Origin: Acidobacteriota bacterium
Lineage (GTDB): Bacteria; Acidobacteriota; Terriglobia; Terriglobales; Acidobacteriaceae
Direction of reading: 5' to 3'
Assembly (NCBI GenBank): GCA_019510535.1
Contig: JAEKKE010000180.1
Coordinates: forward strand, 1 to 19,304
Length of the DNA stretch: 19,304 bases
Both the position numbers and the translations under genes were made by a program. This document shows positions 14,291 to 19,304 of the stretch, one piece after another (position 1 is the stretch's first letter; each line of letters starts with the position of its first letter). The notes under the pieces are model-generated. The model saw nothing but the letters and a program-made list of their open reading frames with translations. It was not told where the DNA came from and did not search any database.

Positions 14291-15109
14291 ATGACGACCG
14301 CAGTGAAGGCACAGACAACCGGCAGCGGTGAGACAGAGGTGCGCGGGATGAAGACACCTCCAACCGTGTCACAGCAGGAGTGGGAGGCTGCCTGGCGGCA
14401 GCTTCTGGTGAAGGAAAAGGAGTTTACCCGCTCGCGGGATGCGCTCGCTGCGCAGCGCCGGCGCATGCCGTGGATGCCGGTCGAGAAGACGTACATGTTT
14501 GACGGCCCGCAGGGCAAGGTGAGCCTGCTTGATCTCTTCGAGGGCCGCAGACAGTTGATCGTCTATCGCGCCTTCTATGAACCGGGAGTCTTTGGCTGGC
14601 CCGACCATGCCTGCCGCGGCTGCTCGCTGGGCGCCGATCAGGTTGGTCATCTGGCGCATCTCAATGCACGCAATACGACGCTTGCCTATGCGTCGCGGGC
14701 TCCGCAGGCGGATATTGCCCGCCTGAAGAAGCGCATGGAATGGGAGATGCCCTGGTACACCATCACCGACAGCTTCGATAAAGACTTCGGAGTCGATGAG
14801 TGGCACGGCCACAACGTCTTCATTCGCGATGGCGAGAAGATCTTCCGTACCTACTACATCAACAACCGCGGTGATGAGGCCATGGGAACGGTGTGGAGCT
14901 ATCTCGACATCACACCGCTCGGCCGGCAGGAAGTGTGGGAGGATTCGCCCGAAGGCTATCCGCAGACTCCGACGTACAAGTGGTGGAACTGGCACGACAC
15001 ATATGAAGCTGAGGCCGCTCCGAATGAGAAGTGGGTTCAGGTATCGACTGCGGGTGAGGCTGCCTTCCGTAAGGCAAGTGCGGAGATGAAGAAAGAGCCG
15101 GGGCAGTAG
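14291..15109 (+). CDS. DUF899 thioredoxin-like protein
   Basis: 272 residues from ATG 14291 with perfect AAGGAG 8 nt upstream; the frame extends to 14054 but runs through the arsR promoter. DUF899 signature: VSQQEWEAAWRQLLVKEKEF, RRRMPWMPVEKTYMFDGPQG, LLDLFEGRRQLIVYRAFYEP, then CRGC (C108, C111) in HACRGCSLGAD, ISR-like 'ASRAPQADIARLKKRMEWEM' and a C-terminal GTVWSYLDITPLGRQEVWED. The family has a thioredoxin fold with a CxxC in an unusual place; a dithiol-disulfide role has been suggested but no reaction is established. Divergent from arsR (202 nt between starts), so possibly under the same repressor. Cytoplasmic; no signal peptide. Confidence 0.92.
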   Translation: MTTAVKAQTTGSGETEVRGMKTPPTVSQQEWEAAWRQLLVKEKEFTRSRDALAAQRRRMPWMPVEKTYMFDGPQGKVSLLDLFEGRRQLIVYRAFYEPGVFGWPDHACRGCSLGADQVGHLAHLNARNTTLAYASRAPQADIARLKKRMEWEMPWYTITDSFDKDFGVDEWHGHNVFIRDGEKIFRTYYINNRGDEAMGTVWSYLDITPLGRQEVWEDSPEGYPQTPTYKWWNWHDTYEAEAAPNEKWVQVSTAGEAAFRKASAEMKKEPGQ

Positions 15110-15132
15110 ATAGATCTTCGATAACCTCTGCA

Positions 15133-15169
15133 CCGGGTGCCCCATGTCCCCTTAGGGACATGGGCCCGG
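15133..15169. terminator. Strong hairpin after the DUF899 gene
   Basis: CCCATGTCCC (15141-15150), loop CTTA, GGGACATGGG (15155-15164): a perfect 10-bp stem, lengthened by CCGGG/CCCGG outside. It starts 24 nt after the stop codon. There is only a weak T-run (CTTTAT) after it, so it may be an intrinsic terminator or another genomic palindromic repeat. Confidence 0.55.
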
Positions 15170-15228
15170 CCTTTATCCCAGGCATCGATTTCAAGTTCTC
15201 AGCTCGATCTTCCAAGCTGGATGGGACC

Positions 15229-15383
15229 GGGTGGGAGCCGTGGGCTTCAGCCCACGGTTTACCGGCTCAACAAAGAAGCGGGCTTTAGCCCTGGGCATTT
15301 TTCTCATTCGCAGAGAAGGCGCCGGGCTAAAGCCCATTGTTTTGATGGCCTAACCAGCGGGCTGAAGCCCGCTGCTCCCACCC
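15229..15383. repeat. 155-bp nested inverted-repeat element (REPIN-like), four GGGCTTCAGCCC-type palindromes
   Basis: Perfect 10-bp ends: GGGTGGGAGC (15229-15238) and GCTCCCACCC (15374-15383). Inside are the 20-bp palindrome at 15238-15257 (CCGTGGGCT-TC-AGCCCACGG), a second inverted pair GGGCTTTAGCCC / GGGCTAAAGCCC around 15280 and 15330, and GCGGGCTGAAGCCCGC near 15356. The outer unit matches 3121-3151 over 31 nt in the opposite direction. It fills the 15110-15450 gap, which contains no gene. Confidence 0.85.
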
Positions 15384-15450
15384 AAGCACGCGAGACAAGC
15401 GATCACAATTAGCCGTATCTTTATATCCACCGATAGGGAGCGGCTATCAG

Positions 15451-16368
15451 ATGGAATTGCGGCATCTTCGCTATTTCACGGCGGTGGTCCAATGGAAGGG
15501 ATACCGCGAGGCGTCACGGCATCTCTACGTGGCACAGCCGTCCATCAGCCAGGCGGTAGCGGATCTTGAGAACGAGCTGGGCATCAAGCTCTTTTCGCGT
15601 GAGGGACGCGTGGCGCGGCTTACGCCGGAGGGACAGGTCTTCTACGAAGAAGCACTGAAGACGCTGGCGCAGGCGGAGCGGGCAATCGTCACGGCGCAGC
15701 GTGCGGCCAGGGGCGAGATCGGCAGACTGGGTATCGGGTTTATGGGATTTGCCACCTGCCAGTTTCTTCCGGATCTGCTGCGCAAGTACAAAGCGCGTCA
15801 TCCCGGAGTGGTGTTGCGGCTGGAAGAGAACGTGCCCAGCGGGCAGGATCTCGCGTTCGACCGAGGAGAGATTGATATCGGATTTACGCGTCCTCCTTCG
15901 GCCGATCGCAGTGCGTCCTACGTGTCGCGCCTGCTCTTCCGCGAGCCGCTGGTGGTGGCGTTGCCGAAAAGCCGCAAGGTCAAGGCAAAGCGTATCCGTA
16001 TCGCGGACCTTGCAGGCGAGCGGATCGTCACCTTTCAGCGAGCAAGCTCTCCGGAAGTCTTCGATACCATCATCCGCGTCTGCAACGACAACGGCTTTTC
16101 ACCGCGACTGCATAACGAGCTGAACAATATGCACTCGGTGCTGTCGACGGTGGAGGCCGAGGAAGGTGTGGCGATCGTCTCTGCGTCAGCCCACAACCTG
16201 CGCGCAGACAATGTCTCGTTCTTCCGGCTGCAACCGGATGAGGTGCGGGTCGACATTGTTGCAATGTGGCGCAAGCAGGAGCCCTCGGTTGCGCTCAAGC
16301 TGTTTCTGGAGCTGCTTGACGAGGAGTCACCTGCGATCCGCCAGAAGATGAAATATTTAGAACGATAG
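15451..16368 (+). CDS. LysR-family transcriptional regulator (BenM/CatM-like)
   Basis: 305 residues from ATG 15451, with GGGAG about 11 nt upstream. The LTTR HTH covers residues 1-60: MELRHLRYFTAVVQWKGYRE, ASRHLYVAQPSISQAVADLE, then LGIKLFSREGRVARLTPEGQ. The effector domain (about 90-300, LGIGFMGFATCQFLPDLLRK onward, GEIDIGFTRPP) is of the BenM/CatM type that senses small organic acids. It stands directly upstream of, and in the same direction as, SDR-RidA-nitronate monooxygenase (105 nt to the SDR start), not divergent as is more usual, so it may either be part of the operon or act on the 16369-16473 spacer. The inducer is unknown. Confidence 0.95.
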   Translation: MELRHLRYFTAVVQWKGYREASRHLYVAQPSISQAVADLENELGIKLFSREGRVARLTPEGQVFYEEALKTLAQAERAIVTAQRAARGEIGRLGIGFMGFATCQFLPDLLRKYKARHPGVVLRLEENVPSGQDLAFDRGEIDIGFTRPPSADRSASYVSRLLFREPLVVALPKSRKVKAKRIRIADLAGERIVTFQRASSPEVFDTIIRVCNDNGFSPRLHNELNNMHSVLSTVEAEEGVAIVSASAHNLRADNVSFFRLQPDEVRVDIVAMWRKQEPSVALKLFLELLDEESPAIRQKMKYLER

Positions 16369-16473
16369 GTATTGACGATCATTTGATCGAAATTTGCGAC
16401 GCATCGATATCAGGTGCATCGGAATCTGCTGTTATGTACGGCGGCAGAACAGGAAGCCGCCAGGAGGCAGGAA

Positions 16474-17202
16474 ATGGGAAACAAACAGAAGACAATCATC
16501 GTTACGGGAGCATCGCAGGGTATCGGCGCAGGCGTTGTGAAGGCATTCCTCGATCGCGGCTATAACGTAGTCGCCAACTCGCGCAACATTACGAAGTCGG
16601 GCGCCTACACGGAGTCTGCTCAGCTTGCGCTGGTGGACGGCAACATCGGTGATAGCGCCGTCGCGGCTAAGGTAGTGGAGACCGCGATCAAGAAGTTTGG
16701 ATCGATCGACGCGCTGGTGAATAATGCCGGTATCTTCTTCACCAAGGCATTCACCGACTATACGGCCGAGGACTTCGAAGCGCTTTCGAACACGAACCTC
16801 GAGGGCTTCCTCTATGTGACCCAGGGTGCGGTGAAGCAGATGCTCGCGCAGAAGTTGAGTGGAAGCGTGGTCAACGTCACGACCTCGCTGGTGGCGAATC
16901 CGGTTGCTGGTGTTACGGCTTCGGTGCCCATGATCACCAAGGGAGGTCTCGAGGCAGTGGTTCGCAGTCTGGCAAGCGAGTATGCGACACAGCACATCCG
17001 CTTCAACGCGGTTGCGCCCGGACCGGTGGATACTCCGCTGCACAAAGACAGCCCGAAGGAGTTTCTAAAGACACTCTCGCCGATGGGTACCATCTCTGAC
17101 GTGAGTGACATCGTGGATGCGGTGGTCTATTTGACCGAGGCCCGCAACGTAACCGGGGAGGTGCTGCACGTGGACGGCGGTGCGCACGCAAGCAAGTGGT
17201 GA
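16474..17202 (+). CDS. SDR-family protein lacking the catalytic tyrosine
   Basis: 242 residues from ATG 16474 with AGGAGG 7 nt upstream. The Rossmann parts are intact: TGASQGIG (11-18), NNAG (83-86), and the C-terminal VAPGPVDTPLHKDSP and VLHVDGGAHASKW. The active-site Ser is in NVTTS (S138), and Lys is K156 in VPMITKGGLEAV. The YxxxK tyrosine, expected at 152, is Pro. Such 'VPxxxTKGGL' SDRs are a recurring group, so this is probably not decay; they may bind NAD(P) without ordinary alcohol-dehydrogenase chemistry, or use another acid. The stop TGA overlaps the GTG start of the RidA gene, so the two are translationally coupled. Confidence 0.9.
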   Translation: MGNKQKTIIVTGASQGIGAGVVKAFLDRGYNVVANSRNITKSGAYTESAQLALVDGNIGDSAVAAKVVETAIKKFGSIDALVNNAGIFFTKAFTDYTAEDFEALSNTNLEGFLYVTQGAVKQMLAQKLSGSVVNVTTSLVANPVAGVTASVPMITKGGLEAVVRSLASEYATQHIRFNAVAPGPVDTPLHKDSPKEFLKTLSPMGTISDVSDIVDAVVYLTEARNVTGEVLHVDGGAHASKW

Positions 17203-17684
17203 GCCCGAAGGGTCCACAGCCGGCGACCGCGGAACGCCGGCTTGCGGAGCTCGGCATCGAGCTTCCGCCCGCACCCAGGCCGCTGGGCGCGTATGTGGAG
17301 AGCGTCCAGGCCGGCGACCTGCTTTACCTGAGCGGCGTGCTTCCAGTGGTTGGCGGCGCGCCGCGATTCACCGGACGGCTTGGTAAAGAGCTTGATATAG
17401 AGCAGGGCCGCGAGGCGGCGCGCCTTGCAGCTGTGAATGTGCTGTCAGTGGCGAAGGATCATCTGGGCTCGCTCGATCGGGTCACCCGGGTAGTAAAGCT
17501 GACGGTCTACATGGCCACCGAGGGAGAGTTCATCGCACATGCGAAGGTGGCCGATGCGGCATCGGAGCTGTTGCGCGATGTCTTCGGCGAGGACAAGCTG
17601 CCGGTACGAATGGTGCTCGGTGTGGCCAGCCTTCCGCTCGGTGTTCCGGTGGTGGTGGAAGTTTTATTTGAAGTGAAAGCATAG
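17196..17684 (+). CDS. RidA-family (YjgF/YER057c/UK114) protein
   Basis: 162 residues from GTG 17196; the next codon is also GTG (17199) and overlaps the SDR stop as GTGA. It matches the 'YjgF_like_1' branch: RLAELGIELPPAPRPLGAYV, SVQAGDLLYLSGVLPVVGG, then GREAARLAAVNVLSVAKDHL GSLDRV and VRMVLGVASLPLGVPVVVEV. The conserved Arg that binds the carboxylate in RidA is at VRMVLGVASLP. RidA proteins hydrolyse reactive enamines/imines (e.g. 2-aminoacrylate) to ketones plus ammonia; this branch has not been proved to do so. Between an SDR and a nitronate monooxygenase a role in clearing imine or enamine intermediates is a reasonable inference. Confidence 0.92.
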   Translation: MVSPKGPQPATAERRLAELGIELPPAPRPLGAYVESVQAGDLLYLSGVLPVVGGAPRFTGRLGKELDIEQGREAARLAAVNVLSVAKDHLGSLDRVTRVVKLTVYMATEGEFIAHAKVADAASELLRDVFGEDKLPVRMVLGVASLPLGVPVVVEVLFEVKA

Positions 17685-17689
17685 CGGGT

Positions 17690-17710
17690 AGAGGCGGTCT
17701 GTCCGCCTCT
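17690..17710 (+). promoter_or_regulatory. Intercistronic hairpin between ridA-like and nitronate monooxygenase genes
   Basis: AGAGGCGG (17690-17697), loop TCTGT, CCGCCTCT (17703-17710), a perfect 8-bp stem in the 47-nt gap, starting 5 nt after the RidA stop. A pyrimidine-rich tail (TCCTTCATT) follows. It could act as a partial terminator that lowers expression of the last gene, or as an mRNA-stabilising element. Confidence 0.5.
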
Positions 17711-17731
17711 TCCTTCATTGTGAGGTGAATC

Positions 17732-18814
17732 GTGTCCATACCGTGGAATCAGACTCGCGTCTCCAGTGTGTTGGGCGTGGAGTATCCCATCATCCAGGGA
17801 CCGCTTGGCGGCTTCTCGTCCCAGCGGCTTGCTACAGCTGTCTCGAACTTCGGCGGACTTGGTGGATTCGGCGCACATGGCATGGAGCCCGAGGCGATCA
17901 AGGATGTGATTGCGGAGATCCGCTCACTGACCACGAAGCCATTCGCGATGAACCTCTGGGTCTCGATGGAGGATGAAGGCGCCCGCACATCCGGTGACTC
18001 CGAATTCCAGCGCGCGGCCTCGGCGATAGCGCCTCATATCGAGCGTCTCGGCGGACCCGCGCCTGTCTTCACTCCCTACAAGCCGATACGGTTTGAAGAC
18101 CAGGCGCGTGTCGTGCTGGATGCGAAGGTGCCGGTCTTCTCCTTTATCTTTGGCATTCCGCCCAAAGAGATTCTCGACGAAGCCCGCCGGCAGAAGATCG
18201 TGATCATGGGCACGGCCACTACAGTGGACGAGGCCATTGCTCTGGAGCAGGCAGGCGTGGATGTCGTGGTTGCCTCCGGCTTTGAGGCAGGTGGGCATCG
18301 TGGTTCGTTCCTGCGTTCCTCAGAGGATTCGTTGACCGGCACCATCTCGCTTGTGCCGCAGACGGTCGATGCTGTGAGTGTCCCGATCGTCGCCGCCGGA
18401 GGCATCGCCGATGCACGCGGCATAGCCGCCGCCTTCGCGCTCGGTGCGGAAGGCGTGCAGATGGGGACGGTGTTTCTGGCCTGTGAGGAGTCCGGTGCGC
18501 ATCCAGTGCATCGCGAAGCGATCCGCAATGGCAGAGCCGCGCGCACGGGGTTGACCCGAGGTTTCACTGGACGGCTCGCTCGCGGTATCCGGAACGAGTT
18601 GATGGATCAGATGAATCACCCAGGGACGGAGATTCTGCCTTATCCACTGCAGCGAAGTCTGATGCGTAATCTCACGATTCATGCGCAGAAATCCGGCAAC
18701 GCGGAACTGCTGGCTCTGTGGGCAGGTCAGAGCGCAAACCTCGCGCGGTGTGTTGATGTGCACGAACTGTTGCAGGCGCTGGTGGATGGAGCCGCGGCGA
18801 GGCTGAATCGGTAA
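17732..18814 (+). CDS. Nitronate monooxygenase (2-nitropropane dioxygenase family, NMO)
   Basis: 360 residues from GTG 17732, with GAGG 6 nt upstream. It is an FMN-dependent TIM barrel that oxidises alkyl nitronates to aldehyde or ketone plus nitrite. Visible motifs: YPIIQGPLGGFSSQRLATAV (flavin site), PFAMNLWVS, VIMGTATTVDEAIALEQAGV, ASGFEAGGHRGSF with the likely catalytic His (H189), AAGGIADARGIAAAFALGAE and GVQMGTVFLACEESGAHP. These are the class I NMO signatures; length is normal. It is the last gene after LysR, SDR and RidA on the same strand. Enzymes of this fold include enoyl-ACP reductase FabK, but the EAGGHRG/ACEESGAHP set favours NMO. Natural substrate could be 3-nitropropionate or another nitroalkane; not provable here. 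Confidence 0.92.
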   Translation: MSIPWNQTRVSSVLGVEYPIIQGPLGGFSSQRLATAVSNFGGLGGFGAHGMEPEAIKDVIAEIRSLTTKPFAMNLWVSMEDEGARTSGDSEFQRAASAIAPHIERLGGPAPVFTPYKPIRFEDQARVVLDAKVPVFSFIFGIPPKEILDEARRQKIVIMGTATTVDEAIALEQAGVDVVVASGFEAGGHRGSFLRSSEDSLTGTISLVPQTVDAVSVPIVAAGGIADARGIAAAFALGAEGVQMGTVFLACEESGAHPVHREAIRNGRAARTGLTRGFTGRLARGIRNELMDQMNHPGTEILPYPLQRSLMRNLTIHAQKSGNAELLALWAGQSANLARCVDVHELLQALVDGAAARLNR

Positions 18815-18883
18815 CGAGAGGCTCCCGATGCAGTGCGATCTTGTTAGGGATTAATGCTGTGAGCATCCCACCCCAATGAACAA

Positions 18884-18910
18884 GTTCACCGGGGAATGCC
18901 GAGGGTGAAC
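18884..18910. terminator. Weak inverted repeat downstream of the nitronate monooxygenase gene
   Basis: GTTCACC (18884-18890) and GGTGAAC (18904-18910) form a 7-bp stem with a 13-nt loop, 70 nt after the stop. No T-run follows. It may terminate the operon or be part of the repeat cluster. Confidence 0.25.
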
Positions 18911-18924
18911 ATCCGAGCAGGATA

Positions 18925-19187
18925 AGCGCTGAAGGCGCGTTCTATACCAGCCTGGGGCAACGCCCCAGGTCTGATGACCCACAAGATGTTAAAGGGCTGA
19001 AGGCCCGCTCTATACAAGGGTCTTCAATCCCAGACGTATTGTTCATCGGATGCAATTTCGTACCTCGTGAGGAAGGCGGGGAAGCAGGAACGCGAGAGAT
19101 CGTGACATTGCGACGATTGGGAATTATAGATCGGGCCTTCAGCCCTCTTGCCATTTCACTAGCCGGAGACCTGGGGCGTTGCCCCAG
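18925..19187. repeat. Cluster of inverted 63-bp repeats (CTGGGGCAACGCCCCAG ... GGGCTGAAGGCCCG type)
   Basis: Unit A, 18952-19014, and unit B, 19125-19187, are both 63 bp and inverted to each other. Their first 21 bases (beginning CTGGGGCAACGCCCCAG) are identical and the last 21 (GGGCTGAAGGCCCG then CTCTATA or ATCTATA) differ at one base; the middles are unrelated. A degraded half-copy, AGCGCTGAAGGCGCGTTCTA, lies at 18925-18944 in the same direction as unit A. The whole 18815-19304 stretch holds no gene that I can support. Confidence 0.85.
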
Positions 19188-19304
19188 ATTCTCTCTTACG
19201 TTGCAAGTTTTTTTCTCTTTGAGGGGTGTCCAGAGGGGAACTTTCTCTTTTTAGATTGTCTGGATCTGAGGGAAGAGTTTTTGTCCGTCGTATGGAGTTG
19301 CTGA

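Noticed and set aside
14369..15145. 258-codon antisense frame over the DUF899 gene
   Set aside because: Shadow of a GC-rich gene; DUF899 has the strong ribosome-binding site and family motifs.
15110..15450. Repeat-rich spacer considered as a CRISPR array
   Set aside because: The repeated units are palindromes in both directions with no regular spacers; they are REP-type repeats.
16432..17043. 203-codon antisense frame over the SDR gene
   Set aside because: Shadow frame; the SDR motifs are on the plus strand.
19240..19304. Possible start of another gene at the right edge
   Set aside because: The only ATG (in GTATGGAGTTGCTGA) is followed by a stop after four codons; nothing supportable before the edge.

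Overview
The window reads as a chromosomal segment from a soil Acidobacteriota, of the Terriglobus/Granulicella/Edaphobacter kind (Acidobacteriaceae). The assignment rests on an 'acidobacterial duplicated orphan permease' (ADOP) type MacB/FtsX protein with no ATPase partner, a PadR regulator, DUF899/DUF1801/DinB/SRPBCC/VOC stress-type genes, and intergenic palindromic repeats built on GGGCTTCAGCCC and CTGGGGCAACGCCCCAG. It was assigned by reading only; no database was searched. No rRNA, tRNA, CRISPR array or intact insertion sequence was seen.

Layout. (1) 1-1276, minus: 5' part of a secreted GH18 chitinase-like gene that runs off the left edge; it has a large N-terminal domain of unknown function. 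(2) 1386-2942: an exported beta-lactamase-fold serine hydrolase whose start region is invaded by a 118-bp inverted-repeat element. (3) 3226-7705: a PadR regulator (minus), a PhnB-like VOC protein and a small membrane protein (plus), a DUF1801 protein (minus), then the ADOP permease (plus). (4) 7820-8634, minus: a small hypothetical protein and an exported cupin. A 350-bp decayed stretch follows. (5) 8994-10433, minus: an SDR gene followed by a TetR regulator that has its own palindromic operator. (6) 10706-12649, plus: an ECF41-type sigma factor in a three-gene operon (DUF6223 membrane protein, sigma factor, VOC protein), preceded by an apparently perfect ECF41 promoter. (7) 12687-14088, minus: ArsR-SRPBCC-DinB operon whose promoter carries an operator palindrome between -35 and -10 and appears leaderless. 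A DUF899 thioredoxin-like gene is divergent from it. (8) 15451-18814, plus: LysR, an SDR without the catalytic Tyr, a RidA-family protein and a nitronate monooxygenase, a likely small catabolic or detoxification unit. (9) 18815-19304: non-coding, filled with paired inverted repeats.

How it fits together. The window is a string of small, self-contained regulator-plus-enzyme cassettes (PadR, TetR, ECF41, ArsR, LysR), many of them with enzymes that handle reactive or xenobiotic small molecules (VOC, DinB, SDR, RidA, nitronate monooxygenase, DUF899). The two most informative units are the ECF41 operon, where the sigma factor's signature motifs and its recognition sequence are both visible, and the LysR-SDR-RidA-NMO unit, where a flavoenzyme, a Rid protein and a catalytically atypical SDR are tightly linked. 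Two or three families of palindromic repeat pairs (REPIN-like) decorate the intergenic spaces, and one repeat appears to have rewritten the 5' end of a coding gene.
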